Assembly: GCF_021172145.1 (NCBI RefSeq)
Contig: NZ_CP089095.1
Location: 558,001 to 622,000, forward strand
DNA: 64,000 bases
Reading direction: 5' to 3'
Origin: Flavobacterium cyclinae
GTDB taxonomy: Bacteria; Bacteroidota; Bacteroidia; Flavobacteriales; Flavobacteriaceae
Shown here: piece by piece, positions 1 through 7,932 of the stretch
Layout of the letters: each line of letters opens with the position of its first letter
Position numbering within the stretch: the stretch's first letter is position 1
Made by a program: the position numbers and the translations under genes
Notes under the pieces: generated by a model
Databases searched by the model: none
What the model was told of the DNA's origin: nothing
Seen by the model: only the letters and a program-made list of their open reading frames with translations

Positions 1-36
1 GCTAAATCAGCATTAGCCAATAGAAATTACGAATAA
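1..36 (+). CDS. C-terminal end of an upstream gene (partial)
   Basis: The first 36 bases read as an open frame ending in TAA at 34-36 (last residues AKSALANRNYE). It lies 34 bases before the next gene on the same strand, which fits the tail of an upstream operon partner. It is too short to assign to a family and could be a chance open frame. Confidence 0.3.
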   Translation, partial: AKSALANRNYE

Positions 37-70
37 ACAAAAATCATCATTAATTAAAAATCAAACAGTC

Positions 71-1123
71 ATGCAAAAAATTATTTTGTACACAATCGTT
101 ATTGTCTTTAGTTTATTGACTAAAGCCGTTGCGCAAGAAAAAACTTTTGAGCAACAAGCAAAAGAAATTGCTTCAAATATCGAAACAATTACTACTGAAG
201 AAAAAAATGCATTAAAAAAAGAAATCGAAGCAATCGATTTGCAAGTAAAAGAAGGGAAAATATCTGCTGAAAAAGGACAAGAGTTAAAACTAAAAATTGC
301 TGAAGAACGCGCAAAAAATATCGAAACCAAAGTAGCAATTGAAGAAGCAAAATTAGCACAATTGGTACAAGATAAAGTTGAAGGTAGAATTATTTATTCA
401 GATTCAATAATTAAAAAAAAACATTCAATATCGATTCCTGGAGGATATAAAAATAACTATAAAATAAATAACGATGGAGAAAAAAGAACAACCACGCAAT
501 TTGTTTTTGCTACAGGTTTCAATAATTTAGTTACTAATAGTGCTATAGCAAATTCCGATTTTGGTTATTTACGTTCAACTTTTTATGAATGGGGTTTAAC
601 ATTAAATACAAGATTAAGTCAAAATTCTAATTTATTGCATTTAAAATATGGTTTAGGTTTTCAATACAATATGTTGCATGCAACCGGCAATAGAGTTTTT
701 GTAGACACAGGAAGTGAAACGGTTTTAGAAATATATCCAATCGACTTAAAAGATAATCATACTTATTTTAAAAATGTCTATTTTGTTTTACCCCTTCATT
801 TAGAGTTTGATTTTTCAAAAACAGAAGAAAAAGTTGGAAAAAAAATATTCAAATCACATCAAGGTTTTAGATTTGGTTTAGGCGGATTTGCTGGAGTTAA
901 CACAAATTCTAAGCAATTTATTAGATATGAAACTGAAGGAAGAAAAGTGAGAGAAAGAACAAAAGCGGATTTTAATGTAAACGATTTTACTTATGGACTT
1001 AGTGCCTATGTTGGATACAAATCTACCAGCCTATATGTTAAATATGATTTAAATCCAATGTTTAAGAACAATAATATAGATCAAAACAACGTTTCATTAG
1101 GAATACGCTTTGATTTTAATTAA
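71..1123 (+). CDS. Outer-membrane beta-barrel protein with N-terminal coiled coil
   Basis: 350 residues. A signal peptide ends near AVA|QEK (residue 21). Residues ~22-105 are very rich in Glu, Lys and Ala with heptad-like spacing, so a periplasmic coiled coil is likely. From ~150 on, alternating aromatic and polar residues and the end LGIRFDFN are typical of an outer-membrane barrel. It may anchor or span between outer membrane and peptidoglycan, but that is inference. A strong hairpin terminator follows, so it is the last gene of its transcript. I do not recognise a named family. The long antisense frame at 61-330 is a shadow of the A-rich coiled-coil codons. Confidence 0.75.
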   Translation: MQKIILYTIVIVFSLLTKAVAQEKTFEQQAKEIASNIETITTEEKNALKKEIEAIDLQVKEGKISAEKGQELKLKIAEERAKNIETKVAIEEAKLAQLVQDKVEGRIIYSDSIIKKKHSISIPGGYKNNYKINNDGEKRTTTQFVFATGFNNLVTNSAIANSDFGYLRSTFYEWGLTLNTRLSQNSNLLHLKYGLGFQYNMLHATGNRVFVDTGSETVLEIYPIDLKDNHTYFKNVYFVLPLHLEFDFSKTEEKVGKKIFKSHQGFRFGLGGFAGVNTNSKQFIRYETEGRKVRERTKADFNVNDFTYGLSAYVGYKSTSLYVKYDLNPMFKNNNIDQNNVSLGIRFDFN

Positions 1124-1151
1124 ATTTAGGGTTAGGTTAGATTCTCTGTTT

Positions 1152-1187
1152 AAAAAAGCACTTCATTTATTTGAAGTGCTTTTTTTG
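1152..1187 (+). terminator. Rho-independent terminator
   Basis: A 14-bp perfect stem (AAAAAAGCACTTCA with its complement) around a TTTATT loop, followed by a T run ending in TTTTG. The final TTTG (1184-1187) also sits 22 bp before the dnaG -7 box, so terminator tail and dnaG -33 element may be shared. Confidence 0.9.
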
Positions 1188-1209
1188 TTTACGAATGATT
1201 TTTATCGAT

Positions 1210-1225
1210 TAACTTTGTAACTTTG
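1210..1225 (+). promoter_or_regulatory. Two tandem -7 boxes upstream of dnaG
   Basis: TAACTTTG occurs twice back to back (1210-1217 and 1218-1225); each copy matches the Bacteroidota -7 consensus TAnnTTTG exactly. TTTG at 1184-1187 is a plausible -33 element for the first copy. Two start sites 8 bases apart are possible. Confidence 0.65.
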
Positions 1226-1234
1226 AATTCTTTT

Positions 1235-1264
1235 CCAAAATCTGAAAATCCAAAATCTGAAAAT
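1235..1264 (+). repeat. 15-bp tandem repeat, two copies
   Basis: CCAAAATCTGAAAAT is repeated exactly (1235-1249, 1250-1264), directly before the dnaG start codon. It belongs to the low-complexity 'AATCTGAAAATC' type spacer common between genes in this group (from memory). It forms the dnaG leader. Confidence 0.8.
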
Positions 1265-1269
1265 CTAAA

Positions 1270-3246
1270 TTGATATCAAAAGACACCATAGAGAAAGTAT
1301 TTGAAACCGCCCGAGTAGAGGAGGTAATTGGTGATTTTGTTCAGTTAAAACGCGCTGGAAGTAATTTAAAAGGATTGTCGCCATTTGTTAATGAGAAATC
1401 ACCTTCATTTATGGTTTCTCCTGTAAAGCAAATTTGGAAAGATTTTTCTTCTGGAAAAGGTGGAAATGCAGTAACGTTTCTAATGGAGCACGAACATTTT
1501 ACGTATCCAGAAGCCATTAAATACTTAGCCAATAAGTATAATATTGAAATTGAAGAAACGGTTCAAACGGATGAAGATGTTGCACAAGCCAATGAAAAGG
1601 AAAGTATGTATTTGGTTTCTGAATTTGCTCAAAAATATTTTCATCACACCTTATTAGATACTGAAGAAGGAAAAGCTATTGGGTTATCTTATTTTAAAGA
1701 ACGAGGATTTACTTCTGATACGATTAAGAAATTTGGTTTGGGTTATTCTCCTGAATCTTGGGATGCTTTTACTAAAGAAGCTCTGGGTAAAGGTTATAAA
1801 TTAGAATATTTAGAAAAAACAGGTCTTTCTATTGTAAAAGAGGAAAAACAATTCGACCGATTCAAAGGTCGTGTGATGTTCCCAATTCACAGTATGAGTG
1901 GTCGTGTTTTGGGTTTTGGTGGTCGAATTTTAACCAATGATAAAAAAGCGGCAAAATACCTAAATTCACCAGAAAGTGATATTTACCATAAAAGTAAAGT
2001 CTTATACGGAATTTTCCATGCGAAGCAAGCTATCGCTAAGCTAAATAATTGTTATTTAGTTGAAGGTTATACCGATGTCATTCAAATGCATCAAGCTGGA
2101 ATTGAAAATGTTGTAGCTTCTTCAGGAACAGCTTTAACACCTGATCAAATTCGACTAATCAATCGTTTAACGCCAAATATTACCGTGCTTTTTGATGGTG
2201 ATGCTGCAGGACTTCGTGCTTCAATTCGAGGAATTGATTTGATTTTGGAAGCAGGAATGAACGTAAAAGTTTGTACGTTCCCTGATGGAGATGATCCAGA
2301 TAGTTTTGCTCGAAAAACTTCTTATGAAGATCTGTTGTTGTATTTCGAAGAAAATGCTAAAGATTTCATTCAGTTTAAAGCTTCTGTGTTAATGCAAGAA
2401 GCAAAGAATGATCCTATAAAAAAAGCAGATTTGATTCGAGATATGGTGGTGAGTATTTCAAAAATTCCAGATCGAATTAAAAGAGAAGTATACATTAAAG
2501 AGTGTTCCAGAATTATGGATATCTCAGAAGATGTACTTTTTAATACATTAGCGCAATTAGTAAAAAAAGATTTAGCTGAAGCTAATAAACAAAACAAAGA
2601 GGAGCAAAAAGCTTTTGAAGTAGTAAAGAATGATGTTTCGCAACCCACAACTAAAGTTGATATTCAGTATGAGTTAGAACAAAAAATAATTCAGATTTTG
2701 TTATTATATGGTGATAAAGAAACTGAATTTGAAGATACTATTTTAGCGCAAAATGAAGAAGGGGAAATGGTTGAGGTTAAAGAGTTGAATACGTATAAAG
2801 TATATCAACGCATTTATATGAGTTTGCAAGAAGATGAGGTTGAATTAGCAAATCCAATTTTTAAAGCAATTTACAATCATTTAATTGCGTATTTTAATGA
2901 AAACGATACATTTGAACTAGATAAATATTTGATGCAGCTTCCTGAAGAATTAGCACAAGAAGTTACCACAATTCTTATGAATGAAGAACGTGAGGTTTTA
3001 CACAATTGGGAAGTGCAGCAAATTTACGTAAAACAAAAAGAAGCTACTATTAGCCAATATGTAACAGAGACAATAATTACATTGCGCTGGTACTTAGTAA
3101 ATAATATTATAGACGATTTAAAAAATTCTATTTCAACAGATTCAAACTCTGATAATTCAGAAACACTTGAAATGGTTGTAGCGTATTTAGGGTTAACGCA
3201 TATCTTCTCAAAAAACTTAGGTAGGGTATTGTCTAGATATAATTAA
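1270..3246 (+). CDS. dnaG: DNA primase DnaG
   Basis: 658 residues, TTG start at 1270. Makes RNA primers at the replication fork. Domains: N-terminal zinc-finger-like domain (~1-100), catalytic TOPRIM core with E265 (VEGYTD) and D309/D311 (LFDGDAAG), then a helical C-terminal region for helicase contact. Oddity: all four zinc ligands of the CHC2 finger are replaced. Where other DnaG proteins have C-x2-H and C-x2-C, this one has S37, V40, D58 and S61, while the surrounding fold sequence (NEKSPSF, GKGGNAVTFLM) is kept. The gene ends overlapping by 4 bases the end of the converging response regulator, with no terminator between. Promoter and tandem repeats lie just upstream. Confidence 0.97.
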   Translation: MISKDTIEKVFETARVEEVIGDFVQLKRAGSNLKGLSPFVNEKSPSFMVSPVKQIWKDFSSGKGGNAVTFLMEHEHFTYPEAIKYLANKYNIEIEETVQTDEDVAQANEKESMYLVSEFAQKYFHHTLLDTEEGKAIGLSYFKERGFTSDTIKKFGLGYSPESWDAFTKEALGKGYKLEYLEKTGLSIVKEEKQFDRFKGRVMFPIHSMSGRVLGFGGRILTNDKKAAKYLNSPESDIYHKSKVLYGIFHAKQAIAKLNNCYLVEGYTDVIQMHQAGIENVVASSGTALTPDQIRLINRLTPNITVLFDGDAAGLRASIRGIDLILEAGMNVKVCTFPDGDDPDSFARKTSYEDLLLYFEENAKDFIQFKASVLMQEAKNDPIKKADLIRDMVVSISKIPDRIKREVYIKECSRIMDISEDVLFNTLAQLVKKDLAEANKQNKEEQKAFEVVKNDVSQPTTKVDIQYELEQKIIQILLLYGDKETEFEDTILAQNEEGEMVEVKELNTYKVYQRIYMSLQEDEVELANPIFKAIYNHLIAYFNENDTFELDKYLMQLPEELAQEVTTILMNEEREVLHNWEVQQIYVKQKEATISQYVTETIITLRWYLVNNIIDDLKNSISTDSNSDNSETLEMVVAYLGLTHIFSKNLGRVLSRYN

Positions 3247-3872
3247 ATAATATCTAAATCTTTAGCTTTTTTAAGTAAGTCAACCAAGTTTGTAACATTT
3301 AGTTTTGCTAATAATCTCAATTTATAGGTACTAATTGTTTTTTCATCTAAACCTAAAATTTGAGCAATTTCTTTGTTTTTTTTACCATTATTTAGGTAAC
3401 GCAAAACTTCAATTTCTCTTGTAGATAGCTTTTTAAACAATCGTTCAGATTTTTTCCCTTTACTAAGTATTTCCATACTTTTTCTTACGGTTTCACTAAA
3501 TATGACATTGCCATCAACAACTTTTAAAATAGTAGATTCTAAGTCTTTTAATGAACTGTTTTTAGATACATAAGCAGAAACACCTGTTTTAATTGCCGTA
3601 GGGCCATACATTTGTTCTGAAACTCTAGTAAATAAAATAATTTTAATTTCTGGAAAATCCTTTAGTAAATTTTTGATGTCCCTAATACTTGATAATCCAT
3701 CTAATTCAACCTCTAGAATTACAACATTACATCGTTTGTTGTCTAGAATTGTGAGTAGAGATTCTAAATTTTTTGCAGTTCCAATAATTTCTATGTTTGA
3801 GTTATTTTGCAAATAAGATTGCAAGCCCTCAATCACAACAGGGAAACTGTCTGCGATACATACCTTAATCAT
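3243..3872 (-). CDS. NarL/FixJ-type response regulator with Glu at the phosphorylation site
   Basis: 209 residues: receiver domain (~1-120) and LuxR-type helix-turn-helix (~145-209; LSTREIEVLRYL, NKEIAQIL, VSTYK-like TISTYK). The usual phospho-accepting Asp is Glu: the strand reads VVILEVELDG with E54 at the normal D54 position. The acidic pair for Mg binding is reduced too (IADSF instead of ADDH). T82 and the conserved Lys near 104 remain. This suggests a receiver locked in an active-like state or controlled without phosphate. No sensor kinase is adjacent. It lies 73 bp downstream of nadE with its own -7 box. Confidence 0.9.
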   Translation of the reverse strand: MIKVCIADSFPVVIEGLQSYLQNNSNIEIIGTAKNLESLLTILDNKRCNVVILEVELDGLSSIRDIKNLLKDFPEIKIILFTRVSEQMYGPTAIKTGVSAYVSKNSSLKDLESTILKVVDGNVIFSETVRKSMEILSKGKKSERLFKKLSTREIEVLRYLNNGKKNKEIAQILGLDEKTISTYKLRLLAKLNVTNLVDLLKKAKDLDII

Positions 3873-3906
3873 AACTAAACAAGTTTAAATTAAATACTTA
3901 TACTCT

Positions 3907-3914
3907 CAAAGTTA
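3907..3914 (-). promoter_or_regulatory. -7 box of the response regulator gene
   Basis: Minus strand reads TAACTTTG, an exact TAnnTTTG match, about 35 bases before the start codon at 3872. No convincing -33 TTG is visible. Confidence 0.55.
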
Positions 3915-3945
3915 ATAAAAAAAATAGATATTATGTGGATTTTTT

Positions 3946-4779
3946 TTACAAAAATTTTAAATCTTTTGGAAATATTTTTAAATCATTTGGAATTGTACAA
4001 ACTGGAATCGGATTCATTTTATGTTGGTTAATTTCATTTAATCTTTTATAGATTTTAAAAACCTCTGCTTCTCTGCCAGAAAAATTTCCAATGGTTTTTC
4101 CATTCTCCATTTGATACATTGCCCATTCTAATTCATCATAATTTGCACCTATTTGATCTTCATCACTTCTGTCGTCTCCAAATAACCCATCTGTTGGTTT
4201 GGCTTTTAAAATGCTTTCTGGGACTTCTAAATATGTGGCTAGTAAACGAACTTCACTTTTCACTAAATCGGCAATCGGACTAATATCCACGCCTCCATCA
4301 CCATATTTTGTAAAAAAACCAACACCAAAGTCTTCTACTTTATTTCCGGTTCCGGCAACTAAAAATCCATGTAATCCTGCAAAATAGTATAAAGTAGTCA
4401 TACGTAAGCGAGCTCGTGTATTGGCTAATGATAAGTTTAATACTGCTTCATTTTCACTAGAAGGCACTTGATTTTTAAATGATTCAAAAACAGGAGTTAA
4501 ATCAGCTCTTTCACTAAAAACATTAGAAAAACGATTTTTTAATTGGTTAATATGTTCGTTAGCTCTATTTACATGACTTTCAGCTTGATGAATTGGCATT
4601 TCAATACATAATGTAGGTAAACCAGTTTGGGCACATAAGGTAGAAGTTAATGCGCTATCTATTCCTCCTGATATTCCTACAACAAAACCTTTAACTTTTG
4701 CGTTATTAGCATAATCAAGTAACCATTGTACTATATATTGATTGATTTTTTCGGCCTGAAAACTGTTGGAATTTGTCAT
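3946..4779 (-). CDS. nadE: NAD+ synthetase, ammonia-dependent
   Basis: 277 residues from the chosen ATG at 4779 (MTNSNSFQAEKIN); the frame runs 14 codons further upstream but those do not match the family start. Converts nicotinic acid adenine dinucleotide to NAD+ using ATP and ammonia. The PP-loop SGGIDSALTS and the later GTGNKVEDFGVGFFTKYGDGG and KPTDGLFGDDRSDE blocks are diagnostic. No glutaminase domain is present. Divergent from gldB. Confidence 0.95.
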   Translation of the reverse strand: MTNSNSFQAEKINQYIVQWLLDYANNAKVKGFVVGISGGIDSALTSTLCAQTGLPTLCIEMPIHQAESHVNRANEHINQLKNRFSNVFSERADLTPVFESFKNQVPSSENEAVLNLSLANTRARLRMTTLYYFAGLHGFLVAGTGNKVEDFGVGFFTKYGDGGVDISPIADLVKSEVRLLATYLEVPESILKAKPTDGLFGDDRSDEDQIGANYDELEWAMYQMENGKTIGNFSGREAEVFKIYKRLNEINQHKMNPIPVCTIPNDLKIFPKDLKFL

Positions 4780-4810
4780 TTTTTTATGAAAATTTATAAG
4801 TCGATAACTG

Positions 4811-4818
4811 TATATTTG
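4811..4818 (+). promoter_or_regulatory. -7 box upstream of gldB
   Basis: TATATTTG matches TAnnTTTG exactly, 42 bases before the gldB ATG. It lies just upstream of the divergent nadE start. The -33 element is not clear. Confidence 0.55.
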
Positions 4819-4860
4819 CAAATTAATTTTGGTTCCATAAAAGTATAAAAAATACCCTAT

Positions 4861-5823
4861 ATGAAGAAATTATTATTTGTCCTTATTGCTGTTACATTAT
4901 TTTCTTGTAAAGAAGAAAGTAAAGTAGAGGAGGCTGTGGCAAAAATTCCAGTTGAATTCAAAGTAGAACGATTTGATCAAATTTTTTATCAATCCAAACC
5001 TGAAGATTTATCAAAAATTAAAGCGCAATATCCTTTCTTTTTTCCAGAAGGTAATCCAGATTCAGTTTGGGTAAATAAGTTAAAAGATCCATTGCTTAAA
5101 GAATTGTACAAAGAAGTTCAAATAAAATTCCCAACATTAGGTGCTTTAGAAACCGATATGGAGAAAATGTTTGGATATGTACAATATTATTTTCCAAAAT
5201 TTAAAACACCAAGAGTAATTACTTTAATAAATGAAGTAGATACTGAAGCTAAAGCTTTTTATGTTGATACTTTAGCTTTGGTTTCATTGGATTGCTATTT
5301 AGGTAAAGAACATCGATTTTATTCAGATTTTCCAGAATACAAACGCCAAAGTTTAGAGGCTAATCAAATTTTACCCGATTTGGTTTCAACTTTTTGTTAT
5401 GGAAAAATTGCAGCTCCAACAGACAGAACTTTGCTTTCGGCAATGATTTATTATGGTAAAGAATTGTATGTTAAAGACAAATTAATTCCATTTTATTCTG
5501 ATGCTGATAAAATTGGTTATACCGATATACAAATTAAGTTTTGTGAAGAAAATGAATACTATATGTGGAGCAATCTAGTGGAAAATAAATTGTTATTTGA
5601 TTCAAATTCTAAAAACGAATTACGTTTCATAAAACCAGCTCCATTTTCAAAATTCTATTTAGAAATTGATAACCAAACTCCGGGAAGAGTTGGTCAATGG
5701 TTAGGCTGGCAAATCGTAAGAAGTTACATGGAAAACAATGAAGGGGTAACTTTAGAGCAATTATTAGCTATGGATGCAAAAACTATTTTCGATAATTCAA
5801 AATACAAACCAAAGAAGCAATAA
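4861..5823 (+). CDS. gldB: Gliding motility lipoprotein GldB
   Basis: 320 residues. A lipoprotein signal with lipobox LFSC (C16) followed by an acidic, lysine-rich linker indicates membrane anchoring. The body (FKVERFDQIFY, PFFFPEGNPDS, TPRVITLINEVD, GRVGQWLGWQIVRSYMENN) matches GldB as known from Flavobacterium johnsoniae, required for gliding and for stability of other Gld proteins. gldC follows after 5 bases and is surely co-transcribed. GldB/C are motility-associated but separate from the secretion core gldKLMN found at the other end of this window. Confidence 0.93.
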   Translation: MKKLLFVLIAVTLFSCKEESKVEEAVAKIPVEFKVERFDQIFYQSKPEDLSKIKAQYPFFFPEGNPDSVWVNKLKDPLLKELYKEVQIKFPTLGALETDMEKMFGYVQYYFPKFKTPRVITLINEVDTEAKAFYVDTLALVSLDCYLGKEHRFYSDFPEYKRQSLEANQILPDLVSTFCYGKIAAPTDRTLLSAMIYYGKELYVKDKLIPFYSDADKIGYTDIQIKFCEENEYYMWSNLVENKLLFDSNSKNELRFIKPAPFSKFYLEIDNQTPGRVGQWLGWQIVRSYMENNEGVTLEQLLAMDAKTIFDNSKYKPKKQ

Positions 5824-5828
5824 AACAT

Positions 5829-6155
5829 ATGAAAACATCAGATATAAAAATTACCGTAGGATTAGACGAAAATAACGTTCCTGAAAAACTTTTATGGACC
5901 GCGCAAGATGGCGGAGTAGAACAAGAAGAAGCCAAAGCTATGTTGTTATCGGTTTGGGATAGTAAAGCAAAAGAAACACTACGAATCGACTTATGGACAA
6001 AAGATATGCCAGTTGACGAAATGAAACAATTTTTTCATCAAACGTTAGTAGCAATGGCAGATACTTTTCAACGCGCTACTGCCGATGAGAAAATGTCTGA
6101 TACTATGCGCGATTTTTGTGATTATTTCGCCGAAAAGATGGATTTAAAAGCATAA
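5829..6155 (+). CDS. gldC: Gliding motility protein GldC
   Basis: 108 residues, no signal peptide, acidic; probably cytoplasmic. Sequence blocks such as MKTSDIKITVGLD and LWTKDMPVDEMKQFF match GldC. It directly follows gldB, the arrangement known in F. johnsoniae, where GldC makes gliding more efficient. A bidirectional terminator separates it from engB. Confidence 0.92.
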   Translation: MKTSDIKITVGLDENNVPEKLLWTAQDGGVEQEEAKAMLLSVWDSKAKETLRIDLWTKDMPVDEMKQFFHQTLVAMADTFQRATADEKMSDTMRDFCDYFAEKMDLKA

Positions 6156-6156
6156 A

Positions 6157-6184
6157 AAAAAGTCGCTAGTAATAGCGACTTTTT
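6157..6184. terminator. Bidirectional terminator between gldC and engB
   Basis: A 12-bp perfect stem, AAAAAGTCGCTA and its complement, with a GTAA loop and T/A runs on both sides. It serves both converging genes. Confidence 0.9.
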
Positions 6185-6186
6185 GT

Positions 6187-6804
6187 TTAAAAACTTTCGT
6201 TCTTAAAAATATCTTCATTTATCTGATCTATATAGTCTAAAATAGAATCTCTTCCTGTAGCTTCTAGTGAAGAAGTGATGAAATATTGTGGCATCTCCGC
6301 CCAATTATTGGCTAACATTTGTTTTTTGTATGCTGCAATATGAGAAGCTACTTTTGTTTTTCCAATTTTATCAGCTTTCGTAAAAATAATAGCAAACGGA
6401 ATTTCGCTTTCACCTAAATATTCCATGAATTCTAAATCAATTTTTTGAGCTTCTAAACGAATATCGATTAATACAAAAGCGCAAATTAGTTGTTCGCGTC
6501 TTTCAAAATAATCGGTAATAAATTGTTGAAAAACGGCTTTTGTTTTTTTAGAAACTCGAGCATAACCATAACCAGGTAAATCTACTAAAAACCAATTATT
6601 GTTAATTTTAAAGTGATTTATTAACTGGGTTTTACCAGGTTTTGATGAGGTTTTGGCCAAATTTTTATGGTTGGTCAACATGTTGATTAAGGAAGACTTT
6701 CCAACATTAGAACGACCAATAAAAGCGTATTCTGGTAAACGTTCTTTCGGACATTTATCTACTTCTGAATTACTAATAATAAATTCGGCGGTGTTAATTT
6801 TCAT
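6187..6804 (-). CDS. engB: Ribosome biogenesis GTPase EngB (YihA/YsxC)
   Basis: 205 residues, a single small GTPase domain. G1 loop GRSNVGKSS (~30-38), G3 DLPGYGYARVSK and G4 TKADK are clear. It takes part in late assembly of the large ribosomal subunit. It lies 37 bp downstream of the hydrolase gene on the same strand, separated by a GC-rich hairpin, so the two probably share a transcript. Confidence 0.96.
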   Translation of the reverse strand: MKINTAEFIISNSEVDKCPKERLPEYAFIGRSNVGKSSLINMLTNHKNLAKTSSKPGKTQLINHFKINNNWFLVDLPGYGYARVSKKTKAVFQQFITDYFERREQLICAFVLIDIRLEAQKIDLEFMEYLGESEIPFAIIFTKADKIGKTKVASHIAAYKKQMLANNWAEMPQYFITSSLEATGRDSILDYIDQINEDIFKNESF

Positions 6805-6821
6805 ATGCTATAAAATAAAAT

Positions 6822-6839
6822 TCCCCAAAAGAGGGGAAC
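6822..6839. repeat. GC-rich hairpin between hydrolase and engB
   Basis: TTCCCC and GGGGAA face each other around a short loop. It resembles the 16-bp palindrome before murG (17156-17171). Both look like members of a CCCCT...GGGG intergenic repeat family seen in flavobacteria (from memory). There is no T run, so it is not a classical terminator. Confidence 0.6.
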
Positions 6840-6841
6840 CA

Positions 6842-7597
6842 TTATATGTTATTCTTTTGTAACCAATGATATAAAATTTCATTAAATTGGTCTGGATGTT
6901 CCATCATGGCTGCATGTCCGCATTTTTCTATCCAAAACAACTCTGAATTGGGTAATAATTTATCAAATTCTTCGGCTACATTTGGAGGAGTTACTTTGTC
7001 ATTTCTTCCCCAAATAATACAAGTTGGAGTAGCCATTTTCGGTAAATCTTTAGCCATGTTATGACGTATAGCGCTCTTTGCAATTGTTAAAGTTTTAATT
7101 AATTTAATTCTGTCGTTAACAGTTGCAAACACTTCATCAACAATTTCTTTCGTGGCAATTGCAGGATCGTAAAATACATCTTCAGCTTTCTTTTTGATGT
7201 ATTCATAATCACCTCGTTTTGGATAACTTTCGCCCATTCCACTTTCATATAATCCTGAACTTCCTGTAATAACTAAAGCTTTTACTAAATCAGGATACAT
7301 TTTAGTAAAATACAATCCAATATGACCTCCAAGTGAATTTCCAAGTAAAATCACTTTGTCAAATCCTTTAAAAACAACAAAATCTTTAACAAATTTAGAA
7401 AATGCTTTAACGTTTGTTTTTAATATGTTTTGGGTATAAATAGGCAACTCAGGAATAACAACTTTGTAACCTTTTGGTGGAAAAAAATTTGCAACACCGT
7501 CAAAATTACTTAAGCCTCCCATTAATCCATGTAAAATGATAATAGGAGTTCCTTCACCTGCTTCAAAATACGTATATTTCTTTTCTTTTTTTAACAT
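6842..7597 (-). CDS. Alpha/beta hydrolase
   Basis: 251 residues, cytoplasmic, one alpha/beta-hydrolase fold domain. The oxyanion HG motif (ILHGLMGG, ~22-29), nucleophile elbow GNSLGGH with S88, acid D in WGRNDKVTPP and catalytic H in EKCGHAAMMEHP form a complete triad. The substrate is unknown; esterase or thioesterase activity is plausible. It is the first gene of a two-gene unit with engB, with an exact -7 box about 35 bases upstream. Confidence 0.88.
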   Translation of the reverse strand: MLKKEKKYTYFEAGEGTPIIILHGLMGGLSNFDGVANFFPPKGYKVVIPELPIYTQNILKTNVKAFSKFVKDFVVFKGFDKVILLGNSLGGHIGLYFTKMYPDLVKALVITGSSGLYESGMGESYPKRGDYEYIKKKAEDVFYDPAIATKEIVDEVFATVNDRIKLIKTLTIAKSAIRHNMAKDLPKMATPTCIIWGRNDKVTPPNVAEEFDKLLPNSELFWIEKCGHAAMMEHPDQFNEILYHWLQKNNI

Positions 7598-7631
7598 AAA
7601 TGCCGCTTGATGGGTTAATTCTCATGCTCGA

Positions 7632-7639
7632 CAAATATA
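7632..7639 (-). promoter_or_regulatory. -7 box of the hydrolase-engB unit
   Basis: Minus strand reads TATATTTG, an exact TAnnTTTG match, 35 bases upstream of the hydrolase start. It shares the 335-bp divergent gap 7598-7932 with the mraZ promoter; the part between (about 7645-7820) is AT-rich with no further structure I can support. Confidence 0.55.
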
Positions 7640-7864
7640 CTATTTTATTAAAGAATCTAAAGAAAAAAATGACACAGTTATTTTTTGTTACTTGAAAACT
7701 CTAAAATGTTAGTTATCAACAATTTTATTCCTTTTTAAATAAAAATCGTAAAAATCTTAATACTTGATTTTTAAGGTTAAATTCTTCTTGATTCTTGATT
7801 TTGCAAATAATCTTTTGTTAAAAGTGGAAAATCAAGTTTTAAATTCCAAAAACTTATTAACAAA

Positions 7865-7890
7865 GTGGTATTATGTGGTAAAAAGTGGTA
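7865..7890 (+). promoter_or_regulatory. MraZ operator: three GTGGTA boxes at 10-bp spacing
   Basis: GTGGTA occurs at 7865-7870, 7875-7880 and 7885-7890, an exact 10-bp period, with a fourth GTGG at 7824-7827. MraZ is known to bind several GTGG/TGGG-type repeats one helical turn apart upstream of its own gene. Here the boxes end 9 bases before the -7 box, so a bound MraZ would cover the -33 region and repress the whole division cluster. Confidence 0.85.
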
Positions 7891-7899
7891 AAATTTTTC

Positions 7900-7907
7900 T
7901 AAATTTG
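7900..7907 (+). promoter_or_regulatory. -7 box of the mraZ / division cluster promoter
   Basis: TAAATTTG, an exact TAnnTTTG match, 25 bases before the mraZ start and immediately downstream of the MraZ boxes. Confidence 0.7.
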
Positions 7908-7932
7908 TCCATATTCTAATTGAAATAGAAAG

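Noticed and set aside
61..330. Minus-strand open frame opposite the coiled-coil region of the first gene
   Set aside because: It mirrors A-rich Glu/Lys codons; the plus-strand gene has a signal peptide and barrel pattern, and the minus frame has no start context or family.
1235..1264. CRISPR-like repeats
   Set aside because: Only two tandem 15-bp copies with no spacers; no cas genes and no regular repeat array anywhere in the window.
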